Shown here in pieces: positions 15,225 through 24,085 of a stretch of DNA of 64,000 bases; position 1 is the first letter of the stretch, and every line of letters starts with the position of its first letter. The translations under genes and the position numbers were made by a program. This DNA is from Neobacillus cucumis. GTDB taxonomy: Bacteria; Bacillota; Bacilli; Bacillales; Cytobacillaceae. Location: contig NZ_JAFBEX010000006.1 of assembly GCF_016908975.1 (NCBI RefSeq), forward strand, positions 232,680 through 296,679, written 5' to 3'. The notes beneath the pieces are model-generated. The model made no database searches and had not been told where the DNA came from. It saw nothing but the letters and a program-made list of their open reading frames with translations.

Positions 15225-15674
15225 TTATTTTTTAATTGTAGCCACGCGTTCTGCTTGCAGCATCATCCGTTTAAAGAGACTATTCTTTTCCGGAATTTCT
15301 CCTCCGCTCATGATAACCTTGTAATTGTGTACCGCATCAAGAATGGCTAATCTTAGTAATTTATTGCAGTGTGTTAAATCTTTTTCTTCAATCGTTCTAA
15401 TATTTTTATCTTCAAAACCGGGCAGATCCTTCACTTTCGCCATAACCGTAACCCCCTGAATCTTTTTCGCCTTCAGGATTTTACCATTATTGGTTACCGC
15501 AAACATGACGATGGTTCCGGAGCGAATCTTTCCAGGCTTTTTGCCAATCGCTACCTTTCCAATTCTTCTCAGTTCTGCATACGCTTTCGAAAAATGCTTG
15601 ATTTGGAGATAACCTAATGCCATTTGAAAAATAAAGGCACCAGCCATAAAAATCATGATGATAAAAATTTGCAT
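15225..15674 (-). CDS. gutM: Glucitol operon activator-like protein GutM
   Basis: The 149-residue product belongs to the GutM/SrlM family: an N-terminal hydrophobic segment (F-I-I-M-I-F-M-A-G-A-F-I-F-Q-M), then a basic soluble part with G-x-x-x-I-G-K-K-P-G-K-I-R-S-G. In E. coli GutM activates the gut genes; in Lactobacillus casei gutM lies in the same place in gutFRMCBA. The hydrophobic N-terminus suggests a membrane-linked regulator. It is 24 bp after gutR. Confidence 0.88.
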   Translation of the reverse strand: MQIFIIMIFMAGAFIFQMALGYLQIKHFSKAYAELRRIGKVAIGKKPGKIRSGTIVMFAVTNNGKILKAKKIQGVTVMAKVKDLPGFEDKNIRTIEEKDLTHCNKLLRLAILDAVHNYKVIMSGGEIPEKNSLFKRMMLQAERVATIKK

Positions 15675-15698
15675 TTTTTCACATCCTCACAAATTGAT

Positions 15699-17624
15699 TT
15701 ATGTCGTTCTGCTCACTTGCTCAAGGTATCTGGATAGTTCTTCATAGCTAGTCGTCTCAGCCAATTGATTCACAAGCTGTTTATTAGCAGCAATTCGAAT
15801 GATTTCATCGTAAATCTTCACTAAAAGACTCGCATCATGATCGGTCTGTCCCGGAATTCCCAACAAGAAAACCAGTTTGATTTCTTTCCCATCGGACATG
15901 ACGCTCTCTGGAAAGACACCCAGTGCCAGCTCAATGGTGTTAGAGTTATGGTTAACCGTATGGGGCAAGGCAATGTATTGGTCAAAGACCATCGAGCCTT
16001 TTTCGGCGCGTGCCCTTAACCGTTCCTCAAATCCCTCATCGAGATAGCCCTTCAAGACTAAATCATCAATCATCACCCGGACATTTTCTCGATAATCCTT
16101 TTGGCTATCTAAGATGAAGTACTTATCCTCATTGGTTAATAGCTTGATAATTGAATGATCATTGCCTTTATCTTTTAGCTTAAATTTCTGTAAATACGTC
16201 ACTCTTTCAATTTGCTGTGAAATGCTTTTTTCATCAAAGATTTCATTGATCTGGATTAATGGGGCATCTGTCTCAAATGCAAGCTGGACCGTTGAAAAAA
16301 TCATATCATAATCGGCTAACCGTTCCTTCGTTACGTCTGATTCTGAAAATAAGTCGATCTTGGTGTGTAGATTTAACACCCGTTGAAGCTGAATCGCCAC
16401 CAGTTTTGCCGTACCACGGCCCGTTCCACAAATCACCGCCACTTGCCGTAAGCGTTTCACCTTCACTTCATTTTGCGCGATGAATACGCCGAAATAGAAG
16501 GCGATGTAGCCCAGCTCATCTTCGGAAACGTGTAAACCATACTCTGCTTCAATCACATTTCCAGCGATTTCTGCCATTTTGAATGCAACCGGGTATTTTT
16601 CCTTCACATCCATAAGCAGTGGGTTGGTGATCCTCATTCCAAACATCAAGCGATTTAGCATAAACGTTAAATGGTATTGCAGGTCCTCAAAGAATTCCTT
16701 ATTTTCAAGGAAGATTCCCTTTTCAAAGCCTACTGCCTCCATTATTTTTTCCAACAGATTTTTCACATCTTCTGTAACGGTTACGTCGGCCATGGTCCGA
16801 TTGTTCGTCGGTGTTCTGCGTCCGGCAATCGGTAACGTAATGAACAAAATTTCCGGCTGCGGAATTTTTATAGGCAAATGCCTTTCAATCGCGGCAGCTA
16901 TATCTAACGCAAGATGATAGTCCTTCGTATCAATTAGTTGCTGGTGCTTCTCATAGATTTCTGGAAGCGGATGTTCCTTTAACAAACGATCAAGCATGAT
17001 AATAACAAAACGGATTAGCCGATTTTGCGTGGTTGATTCCAAATCAAACTGATTCGCAATCCGTATAACCTCCTCTTTTATGTCTTCATCCAGTGGATAA
17101 CCGCTATATAAATAATCATAGAGGTTATCCAGAATAAAGAAACGAAGGTTCAGTTCATCTCCACTTAAATAAATCCCTTTGTTTTGTTTACCAAGTATCG
17201 AAAGATGATAGGTTTCTAAGACAACAGATGCTTTTTTTAATTCATTAACTAGAGTTGTCCTGCCAATGTTCATTTCAAAAGCCAATTCATCGAGCGTGCT
17301 GATTTCATCGCTGTTCACTAGTCGATCAATGATAAAAGCGATTCGGCTTTGCGGTGAATCCTGCTGACTTTTCTCTGAATGGAATTTTTTCAACAAGTTC
17401 TCAAATGATAGCTCATCCTCAATGATTAAATGGTAGCCTTTCCCCTTTTCATTGACTAATGATGCGATGCCTTCCAAGTCGCTGTTTAACTGTTTACTAT
17501 AATTTCGAACGGTTCTTGTGCTTACCCCCATTGCTTCAGCGAGATACTCCAAGGAGCAGTAAGTTTTCTTTCTTACCATCTCCATCATTTGAACAACTCG
17601 TTCATCCATCATAAAATCAGACAT
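15699..17624 (-). CDS. gutR: PRD-containing transcriptional activator of the gut operon (GutR/MtlR type)
   Basis: The 641-residue product has, in order: an HTH_11 domain (about 10-65), a second Mga-like helix-turn-helix (about 95-145), and two PRD domains (about 165-390). An EIIB-like domain follows, with V-I-C-G-T-G-R-G-T-A-K near 405, then a C-terminal EIIA type-2 domain with a His in Y-I-A-L-P-H-T-V-N. Such regulators are turned on or off by PTS phosphorylation at the PRD, IIB and IIA sites, so the gene reports on substrate and on carbon state. It is second in the operon after gutF, as in L. casei. The inverted repeat AATGCCAA...TTGGCATT lies in the gutF-gutR gap. Confidence 0.9.
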   Translation of the reverse strand: MSDFMMDERVVQMMEMVRKKTYCSLEYLAEAMGVSTRTVRNYSKQLNSDLEGIASLVNEKGKGYHLIIEDELSFENLLKKFHSEKSQQDSPQSRIAFIIDRLVNSDEISTLDELAFEMNIGRTTLVNELKKASVVLETYHLSILGKQNKGIYLSGDELNLRFFILDNLYDYLYSGYPLDEDIKEEVIRIANQFDLESTTQNRLIRFVIIMLDRLLKEHPLPEIYEKHQQLIDTKDYHLALDIAAAIERHLPIKIPQPEILFITLPIAGRRTPTNNRTMADVTVTEDVKNLLEKIMEAVGFEKGIFLENKEFFEDLQYHLTFMLNRLMFGMRITNPLLMDVKEKYPVAFKMAEIAGNVIEAEYGLHVSEDELGYIAFYFGVFIAQNEVKVKRLRQVAVICGTGRGTAKLVAIQLQRVLNLHTKIDLFSESDVTKERLADYDMIFSTVQLAFETDAPLIQINEIFDEKSISQQIERVTYLQKFKLKDKGNDHSIIKLLTNEDKYFILDSQKDYRENVRVMIDDLVLKGYLDEGFEERLRARAEKGSMVFDQYIALPHTVNHNSNTIELALGVFPESVMSDGKEIKLVFLLGIPGQTDHDASLLVKIYDEIIRIAANKQLVNQLAETTSYEELSRYLEQVSRTT

Positions 17625-17736
17625 TTCCTCACCACCTTCTTCTAAAAACCAATGCCAAAATTATATCTAAAAAACAATGTTATGGACAGTTAATAGGCAT
17701 TGTTCCTTCCCAGTATTGGCATTTGTCCGTCACGTC

Positions 17737-18537
17737 TTAACCGCGAGATTTACCACCTGAGATATTGAGTGTTGTACCAGTAATATAGCTAGAACGGTCG
17801 GAAGCAAGGTAAGAAACAAGCTCACCTACTTCATATAATTTTCCTTCTCTCGCTAAAGGAATCGACTTGCTATAATCGGTTGCTAACCCATCGACTGTCA
17901 CACCACGGGTATACGCCAATGCTTCATTATAAGCGTCTGTTCTAAGTCCAGTCGTTTCCATGATTCCAGGAGCCACGGCTACCACACGGATATTGTACTT
18001 TCCTAATTCTTTTGCCCATGCACGAGTGAAAGAAATGACCGCGCCTTTTGTTGCAGAATAACAACTTTGTCCTGCAGAGCCTTCTTGCCCAGCTTCAGAA
18101 GCAATATTGACAATCACACCTTTATTTTGCTTGAGCATTTCCTTGGCGGCAGCCTGTGAACAAAGGAAAGGACCCTTTTGGTTAACCGCTACCATGAAAT
18201 CAAAGTCTTTTTCACTTAACTCGTATTCTGATCTTTCTCCTTTAACATCTACTAATAGTCTAGGAAGGTTGATTCCCGCATTATTGACGAGAATATCGAC
18301 AGACCCGAATAACTCCACCGTCTTTGACACCATTAGGTCAACGCTTTCTTTTTTCGTTACATCACACTTTATAAAATAAGTTCCATCATCCTGTGGACCT
18401 TCTTCTACATTCAGGTCCGAAACAATCACTTTTGCTCCATTTTTTCTTAGTTCCTCTGCAATACTTAATCCGATGCCAGATGCACCGCCCGTTACAATTG
18501 CTACTTTACCTTCTAATTCAAGCCAAGATGTATCCAA
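17737..18537 (-). CDS. gutF: SDR-family dehydrogenase, probable sorbitol-6-phosphate 2-dehydrogenase
   Basis: The 266-residue short-chain dehydrogenase has the NAD(P) motif T-G-G-A-S-G-I-G near residues 16-23, N-N-A-G, and a catalytic Ser in I-A-S-E-A-G. The Y-x-x-x-K pair is in Y-S-A-T-K. The length equals that of L. casei GutF. It would oxidise sorbitol 6-phosphate to fructose 6-phosphate. The operon order gutF-R-M-C-B-A supports this over other SDR activities. Start is TTG with AGGAGGAAT before it. First gene of the operon; an 18-bp palindrome about 90 bp upstream may be its operator. Confidence 0.87.
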   Translation of the reverse strand: MDTSWLELEGKVAIVTGGASGIGLSIAEELRKNGAKVIVSDLNVEEGPQDDGTYFIKCDVTKKESVDLMVSKTVELFGSVDILVNNAGINLPRLLVDVKGERSEYELSEKDFDFMVAVNQKGPFLCSQAAAKEMLKQNKGVIVNIASEAGQEGSAGQSCYSATKGAVISFTRAWAKELGKYNIRVVAVAPGIMETTGLRTDAYNEALAYTRGVTVDGLATDYSKSIPLAREGKLYEVGELVSYLASDRSSYITGTTLNISGGKSRG

Positions 18538-18628
18538 TCTATATTCCTCCTAATCTTTCAAGTTATAAAAGCGATTCAACTTATGTTTAAAGTATAAAAA
18601 TTTTCTTGCATTGAATTAATACATACTT

Positions 18629-18646
18629 TTTCACTTAAAAGTGAAA
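18629..18646. promoter_or_regulatory. Palindrome upstream of gutF, candidate operator
   Basis: TTTCACTT-AA-AAGTGAAA: eight-base perfect arms. Overlapping it, TGAAAGCGGTTGAA (18642-18655) agrees with 12 of 14 positions of the CcpA cre consensus, so catabolite control is also possible. Confidence 0.4.
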
Positions 18647-18684
18647 GCGGTTGAACTATTAAAAGTAATCTTCTAGGCAATGAC

Positions 18685-18711
18685 AAAAAGCCTCTAATCA
18701 GAGGCTTTTTT
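18685..18711. terminator. Bidirectional terminator
   Basis: AAAGCCTCT/AGAGGCTTT stem flanked by A and T runs; its right arm contains the stop region of the broken CNNM/CorC gene. Confidence 0.75.
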
Positions 18712-19996
18712 GACTTCAATATATTTAATATGATACCCATCCGATTCGCTGACCCTAAACTCAAATCCCTCCGCGATAACTACCGCATTGGCGATCCGCG
18801 CCGATCTCTCTGTTAGAAACCAGCCGCCCAGCGTCTCGATGCCATCCGTTCTTAAAGCGATACGGAGTATCTCGTTTACTCTGTGAATAGCAACTTTAGC
18901 ATCTATTATATAGTGGATTCGCGGTTTGATAGTCCGTATGGCTGGCACTTCATCCCCATCAAACTCATCTCTTATCTCACCGATGATTTCTTCGATTATA
19001 TCTTCGACCGTTACCAGTCCGGCTGTACCGCCATATTCATCGAGTAAAATTGCCATATGGGTTCGTTCCTTTTGCATCAGCAGCAATAATTTATGAATGG
19101 GAATCGTTTCAATCGCCGTTATCACTGGCTGAATATGGGACTCGAGTTTCCAATCTTGATGAGCGCTTTTATTCAAAAACCGCTGTGTTAATAACATTTT
19201 CACGTTCAACATACCCAGAACATGATCCTTATCCCTCTCGACAACTGGATATCGGGTAAATTTTTCACTTTGAAGCTTTTGAGCAATCTCTTCGGTTGTA
19301 TCGCCCAGCGATATGCAGCACATTTCTGTGCGGGGCACCATAATTTCCTTGGCCAATCGCTCATCAAATTCAAAAATATTGTTCACATATCGCCATTCGT
19401 TCCGATTAATCTCCCCGCTCTTATAACTTTCCGACAAAAGGATTCGCAGCTCTTCTTCCGAGTGGGCCATATCATGCTCTGAGGCCGGCTTTAGTCCAAA
19501 CATACACTAAGAGACGGGCGGAATGATTTAGGAGCCAGATAAACGGAAACATGAGTTTATAAAACCAGATGATTGGTTTCGCGAACCATAAGGTAATCTG
19601 CTCTGCCTTTTGGATGGCGAGGGTCTTTGGCGCCAATTCCCCTGCGACAACATTAATAAAGGTTACGGCCACAAACGCCAGTGTAAAAGATAAGAAATGG
19701 GTAGCAGCCTCATTAAAATGAAAAGCAGCAAGGACAGGATGAAACAGCTTCTCCACTGTCGGTTCACCCAGCCACCCAAGTACTAATGCCGTCACCGTGA
19801 TTCCGAGCTGGCAGGCTGACAGATACTCATCGAGGTGAGTAGCCACCCTTTTGGCAGCCGCAGCCCGCTTTTCCCCTTCCTCCACCAATTGGTTAATCCT
19901 TGATATTCTTACTTTCACGATGGCAAACTCAATCGCGACAAAAAATCCAGTTAAGACAATTAAAAGGATGATGGTACATACGTTCAACCAGAGCAT
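18694..19996 (-). pseudogene. CNNM/CorC-family (UPF0053, hemolysin-like) transporter gene split by a frameshift
   Basis: Two overlapping frames encode one family protein. The upstream frame (19472-19996, 174 aa) is the CNNM/DUF21 membrane domain starting [20 protein letters not shown]. The downstream frame (18694-19503, 269 aa) starts [10 protein letters not shown] and has two CBS domains and the CorC_HlyC domain (G-F-E-F-R-V...). Joined they give about 440 residues, the normal length of B. subtilis YhdP/YrkA-type proteins. The shift lies near 19497-19506, where S-A-R-L-L-V should run on into F-G-L-K-P. A one-base insertion or two-base deletion there accounts for it. AAAGGAGGTG precedes the ATG. 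Family members move Mg2+ or Co2+. The break may be real or a sequence error. Confidence 0.85.
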
Positions 19997-20023
19997 TGAC
20001 GATACACCTCCTTTAAAAATAAC

Positions 20024-20052
20024 AATCCGAAATCCCGTTTGGATTCCGGATT
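20024..20052 (-). terminator. Terminator of the mechanosensitive-channel-like gene
   Basis: AATCCGGAATCC/GGGATTTCGGATT stem followed on the minus strand by GTTATTTTT, just past the stop at 20063. Confidence 0.7.
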
Positions 20053-20062
20053 GCTATCGTTA

Positions 20063-21574
20063 TTAATGATTTTTCTTATCCAGCTTGTCATCTAGTTTTT
20101 CTAAATATTTAGCGGCAAACGCTTTTCCGCCTAGACCAAACGCAAGTCCAAACGCAAGCGCCAACCCGCCTAAGACCAGAATAAAGGCCGCATTAACAAT
20201 CGAGTGTGCCACCCCGAGTTGGTCTAAGGCCATAAACACGGTAATGGCAAAAATAGTGTATTTTGCAATTGTCGCCAGCGTGCGGGAGTAGGTGTTTTTA
20301 ATAACATTCTGTAAAACGCGCTCTATTAAATGTCCTAAATATAACCCTATTCCCAGTATTAAAATAGCAGCTAACAGCATTGGCAGGTAAGCAATCACTC
20401 CAGTTGCCAACGTGACTAAGAAATCTAAATGAACAATTTGTAAGGCTTCCACAGCGAATAATAATACCACCACAATCTTAGCGAGCAGCCCGACTAGTTG
20501 TGATAAGCCATACTTCGAATTTTCCGATGTTAAAGAGCCAATCCCGATTTGGTGAAAGATACTATCAAATCGTAAACGCCACAACAATTGGACGACCATT
20601 TTTTCAATCCATTTTCCAAGCCAGATTCCCGCTAACATTAAGATAATCGCTACTACTATATTAGGAATTAAGGTCAAGATGTGGTTTAACATCGCAATCG
20701 CAGGTTCAGAGATCCCCTTTAAATCTAGTTTTTCCAAAGCTGTAATGATCGTTGGAATTAAGATGAAGATAAATACGATAGTACCGATGATGCTAGAGAG
20801 ATTGGCACCTTCTTGATTTTTGAAAATACCATATCGCTCCCCGATATGATCCACTCCTAAGCTTTTTAAAAAGTTTGTTAGAATATCACGCACAAGTTTC
20901 GCTACCAGCCAGCCGATGAATAGGATTAATCCTGCTGCAAATAATTTAGGGATAAACGCTAAGATAGACGTAAGTGCATGTGAAAAAGGACCAGATATGC
21001 CTTCGATATGCATAGCGCCCAATACGCCTGGTAAAAATAGCAGCAGGACAAAATAGAAGATTCCTTGAGCAATTCTTTCCACACTATCATGTGCTTCGAC
21101 TTGATTTTCGGCCATTTTCCATTTAACCAGCCGGGTGTCTAACTGCAGTAGTGCCGCTCCCTTTCTGAAGAGAAGGCGTAATAGATACGCTGCCACCCAG
21201 GCTAGCAGTAGAATAAGAGCTGCTTTTAGTAGATATGGAATGGCTCCTGTTATGGTGGTCATCATGTTTACGAGCGGCTGTGCAATTAGATGTAAGTTCA
21301 GCATATTGAAAAAGATGATCCAGACAACCACTAATAACATATAGTAAACGATTTTTCCAATAATGGTTTCAGATGAGTATTTTCGGTTAGGACCCACGCT
21401 AGAAAATAGTTTGTTATCGAAGCTTGTTTTCTTTAAGAGGGCAGTTACTGCTCTCCCGATTCCTTTTGCTGCTAGCCAGCCGATAAGTAGGACAAGAAGG
21501 GCTAATAGTACCTGTGGAATCTGATTTGTGTATATGTACCAACCAGAAATCATGTTATTTACGTTCATCAACAT
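20063..21574 (-). CDS. Membrane protein with conserved TM-helix repeats, mechanosensitive channel-like
   Basis: The 503-residue product has about eleven hydrophobic segments built from a repeated block with conserved G-W-L-A-A-K / G-W-L-V-A-K and W-V-A-A-Y-L-L-R-L patterns (PF05552-like). It ends in a Gly/Ala-rich helix (G-L-A-L-A-F-G-L-A-F-G-L-G-G-K) like the pore-side end of small-conductance mechanosensitive channel relatives. It lacks the usual soluble MscS beta domain. The ATG at 21574 follows AAAGGAGCGATG. A consensus sigma-B-type promoter precedes it, which fits a role in osmotic or envelope stress; actual channel activity is inference. Confidence 0.8.
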   Translation of the reverse strand: MLMNVNNMISGWYIYTNQIPQVLLALLVLLIGWLAAKGIGRAVTALLKKTSFDNKLFSSVGPNRKYSSETIIGKIVYYMLLVVVWIIFFNMLNLHLIAQPLVNMMTTITGAIPYLLKAALILLLAWVAAYLLRLLFRKGAALLQLDTRLVKWKMAENQVEAHDSVERIAQGIFYFVLLLFLPGVLGAMHIEGISGPFSHALTSILAFIPKLFAAGLILFIGWLVAKLVRDILTNFLKSLGVDHIGERYGIFKNQEGANLSSIIGTIVFIFILIPTIITALEKLDLKGISEPAIAMLNHILTLIPNIVVAIILMLAGIWLGKWIEKMVVQLLWRLRFDSIFHQIGIGSLTSENSKYGLSQLVGLLAKIVVVLLFAVEALQIVHLDFLVTLATGVIAYLPMLLAAILILGIGLYLGHLIERVLQNVIKNTYSRTLATIAKYTIFAITVFMALDQLGVAHSIVNAAFILVLGGLALAFGLAFGLGGKAFAAKYLEKLDDKLDKKNH

Positions 21575-21602
21575 CGCTCCTTTTGTAAGTTTGGTAGATG
21601 GT

Positions 21603-21627
21603 ATACCCCCTCATTTCCTTTTCAAAC
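21603..21627 (-). promoter_or_regulatory. Sigma-B-type promoter of the mechanosensitive-channel-like gene
   Basis: On the minus strand GTTTGA (21622-21627), 13 bp, GGGTAT (21603-21608). Confidence 0.75.
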
Positions 21628-21652
21628 ATCTGGTGTAAGTTGCGCAGTGTTT

Positions 21653-21750
21653 TTCGCAACTTAGAACAGCGGATCATCACGCAAATTGAGGAGTGCTATC
21701 CGCAAGTTGGCTAAGCCTATACTCAAATTGCCTCCTGTTATCCGCAAGTT
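21653..21750. repeat. Short degenerate repeat with about 21-bp period
   Basis: CGCAACTT, CGCAAATT, CGCAAGTT, TCAAATT and CGCAAGTT occur near 21653, 21680, 21701, 21722 and 21743; the longest shared block is ATCCGCAAGTT at 21698 and 21740. Confidence 0.6.
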
Positions 21751-21770
21751 AGCCCCCCAGAAAAAAATAA

Positions 21771-21796
21771 GTTTCATATCTCCAATCCATGGGAAT
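21771..21796 (+). promoter_or_regulatory. Sigma-B-type promoter of the lipoprotein-csbD pair
   Basis: GTTTCA (21771-21776), 14 bp, GGGAAT (21791-21796; one mismatch). CsbD is a classic sigma-B target in B. subtilis. Confidence 0.6.
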
Positions 21797-21831
21797 ATAC
21801 ACAGCAACCGATCCACAAAAGGAGGGACAAA

Positions 21832-22065
21832 ATGAGGAAAACATTGTTAGCTGGTGGACTCACAGCGTTACTGACTTTTGGCGGTTTAGCCGGGTGCGGT
21901 GATGGTGTGGACCAGGATAACGGCATTAGTGATGGTCAACAAAAAGATGCCGTTGATACTAGTACAATCAATACGGCGAAGCAACATCTAACAAAAGCTA
22001 AGGAAAATCTTAAAGATATTCAAAATGATGTGGAAAAAGAAATCAAAAAGGAAGACAACAACTAA
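21832..22065 (+). CDS. Small lipoprotein of unknown function
   Basis: The 77-residue product has a signal peptide with a lipobox, L-A-G-C, at residues 19-22. After cleavage about 56 charged residues remain, with a helical, Lys/Glu-rich C-terminal half (A-K-Q-H-L-T-K-A-K-E-N-L-K-D). It should sit on the outer face of the cytoplasmic membrane. AAAGGAGGG precedes the ATG. It lies 16 bp before csbD under a common sigma-B-type promoter, so a stress role is inferred. No named family recognised. Confidence 0.8.
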   Translation: MRKTLLAGGLTALLTFGGLAGCGDGVDQDNGISDGQQKDAVDTSTINTAKQHLTKAKENLKDIQNDVEKEIKKEDNN

Positions 22066-22081
22066 AAAGGAGGATTTCAAT

Positions 22082-22252
22082 ATGAATAAGGAAGAATTAA
22101 AAGGACGTTTTGATCAAGTCAAAGGAGAAGCGAAAGAACAATGGGGTAAAGCGACCGATGACCATTCCACCGAAACCGAGGGAAAATGGGATAAAGCAAA
22201 GGGGAAATTGAAAGAAGGCATCGGAGAAGTAAAAGATAAATTGTCTGAATGA
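22082..22252 (+). CDS. csbD: CsbD-family general stress protein
   Basis: The 56-residue hydrophilic product has the CsbD pattern: E-E-L-K-G-R-F-D-Q-V-K-G-E-A-K-E-Q-W-G-K followed by G-K-W-D-K-A-K-G-K-L-K-E. Members are small helical bundles of unknown activity, strongly induced by stress. The ATG at 22082 follows AAAGGAGGA; a longer frame to 22025 overlaps the lipoprotein gene and is rejected. A dispersed R2 repeat starts two bases after the stop. Confidence 0.93.
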   Translation: MNKEELKGRFDQVKGEAKEQWGKATDDHSTETEGKWDKAKGKLKEGIGEVKDKLSE

Positions 22253-22254
22253 TG

Positions 22255-22402
22255 AAAAGCGCAAGCGCCTTGGTCAGCCCCGACAAGCATAAGACGCTCC
22301 CAAAAGGAAGACGCTTTTTGCGTTCCTTTTGGGAGTGGCTTGTGAGCTCGAGGGGCTAGGCGCTGGAGCTGGACAATTCTCGAAGCCAAAATTTATAATT
22401 CT
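22255..22402. repeat. Dispersed repeat R2, copy 2 (inverted relative to copy 1)
   Basis: It reads AAAAGCGCAAGCGCC ... GAGCTGGACAATTCT and then CGAAGCCAAAATTTATAA, the reverse complement of the copy at 11403-11549, with a few differences. The rest of the 339-base gap to nuoN (to 22591) holds the terminator at 22417 and a small AATTATTTCC/GGAAATAAT hairpin near 22512; no gene. Confidence 0.85.
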
Positions 22403-22416
22403 AGTCATTTAGACGC

Positions 22417-22448
22417 AAAAAGAAGAGGTCCCCCAACCTCTTCTTTTT
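22417..22448. terminator. Bidirectional terminator between csbD and nuoN
   Basis: Perfect 13-bp stem AAAAAGAAGAGGT / ACCTCTTCTTTTT with a six-base loop. Confidence 0.75.
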
Positions 22449-22591
22449 CTATGTTACCCCTTTTATTGACCAAAGCCAGAAGCCTCCCCCGAAGCCTCCG
22501 ACCTGCTTGCCCAATTATTTCCCCAGGAAATAATCGGGTACCAGGGCCAGCCAAATCTGGAGCACCGACCCTAGGTTCCTTTTTAAAAAAA

Positions 22592-24079
22592 TTACTGTAA
22601 ATTATTCAAAAAGTCGAGCGCGATGTTTGGCGCGACTCCGAATAGAACCGAACCGACAACTGCCACTAGCAAGACGACCACGATGCCGAATGGAATGTTC
22701 AGTTTGCGCTCATCACTTGCTGGGCGGAAAAACATTTGCGTCATCACGCCAAAATAATAGAAATACGAGATGACGGTCGTCGCAATCATAATCGATGCCA
22801 GAACATAATGCGGCGTGCCGTAGAAGGCCCCGACAAAGATGTTTAGCTTGCCGATGAAACCAGCTGTACCCGGGAAGCCTGCCAAGGAAATCAAGAGGAT
22901 TCCCATGATGACAGCGAGAACCGGTGACCGGCGATAAAGACCCGCGAAGTCAGCAATTTTGGTGGAGCCGGACTGTTCACCGATTAGCTGAATGATCGCA
23001 AACGCACCAAGGTTCATGAGCATATAGGCGAGCAGATAGAACCAGATAGAAAACAGCAAGTTTGAGCTTAACGTGGTTAACGCGACCAGTATATACCCGG
23101 CGTGGGCGATACTGGAATAAGCGAACATCCGCTTAATATCTGATTGCTTTAACGCGACGACGTTTCCGACAATCATCGTGATCGCCGCAATCACGGCGAG
23201 GTAATCGTGCATTTTAAACAAGATGCCTTCACCGTTTGCGCCTGTTGGTGCGGCGTTGTAAAAGACCGAAATCAATAAACGGATGACAATCACAAAGCCG
23301 GCTGATTTTGAAATGACACTTAAGAAAGCTGTAACGGGTGTCGGTGCCCCTTGATAAACATCCGGTGCCCACATATGGAATGGTGCGGCGCCAAGCTTAA
23401 ACGAAAGCCCGACGAAAATCATTAAGAATGAAAGACCAAGCAAGTACGCTTGCTGGGCGTCTGTTACGGCTGACAATGTTTGCGCAATTTGAGTCAGATT
23501 GGTTGAACCAGTTAAGCCGTAAACATAACTCATCCCAAACAAAGTGATGGCAGTGGAAATACCGCCATTGATAACGTATTTCATCGCCGACTCGTTTGAT
23601 TTTAAGTTATGCTTGCGGATGCCCGCTAAGATATAAGAAGAAATAGATAACAATTCCAACCCGATAAATAACGTAATTAAATCCCCACTTGAAGTCATCA
23701 CCATGGCACCGAGCAAAGCGGCTAAAAATAAATAATAGAACTCACCGCGGTAATCTTCCATGCCTTCCTTTGCCTCATAGCTGACAGCAAGGAACATGAC
23801 AAGTCCTGCGCCGACAAGCAGAATTAATTTAAAGGCTTTCCCAAAGGCATCCAATGTAAAGCTGTCATCTAAAATCGTTGTTGCTTGCGTATTGAGTAGC
23901 GATACAACCGATATGATCGCTGCCAATATCCCGAGAATTCCAATCCAGCCAAGGAAGCGGCGGTCTTGTTTTTTCGGTAAAAACAAATCAATTAATGTTA
24001 GCGCTGCAGCCACACCGAGGATGATGAACTCTGGTGTCATGACACTCCAGTTAAATGATTTCAATGTCGCTAAATCCAT
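22592..24079 (-). CDS. nuoN: NADH-quinone oxidoreductase subunit N
   Basis: The 495-residue protein has about 14 membrane helices and belongs to the Mrp-antiporter-like proton-pumping subunits of complex I. The key Lys is in the E-L-L-S-I-S-S-Y and F-K-L-G-A-A-P-F-H-M-W-A-P-D region; S-D-I-K-R-M-F-A-Y-S-S-I-A-H-A-G is the second conserved block. It is the last gene of the nuo cluster. GGAGGGTGATG stands just before the ATG. Confidence 0.96.
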   Translation of the reverse strand: MDLATLKSFNWSVMTPEFIILGVAAALTLIDLFLPKKQDRRFLGWIGILGILAAIISVVSLLNTQATTILDDSFTLDAFGKAFKLILLVGAGLVMFLAVSYEAKEGMEDYRGEFYYLFLAALLGAMVMTSSGDLITLFIGLELLSISSYILAGIRKHNLKSNESAMKYVINGGISTAITLFGMSYVYGLTGSTNLTQIAQTLSAVTDAQQAYLLGLSFLMIFVGLSFKLGAAPFHMWAPDVYQGAPTPVTAFLSVISKSAGFVIVIRLLISVFYNAAPTGANGEGILFKMHDYLAVIAAITMIVGNVVALKQSDIKRMFAYSSIAHAGYILVALTTLSSNLLFSIWFYLLAYMLMNLGAFAIIQLIGEQSGSTKIADFAGLYRRSPVLAVIMGILLISLAGFPGTAGFIGKLNIFVGAFYGTPHYVLASIMIATTVISYFYYFGVMTQMFFRPASDERKLNIPFGIVVVLLVAVVGSVLFGVAPNIALDFLNNLQ

Positions 24080-24085
24080 CCTTCA

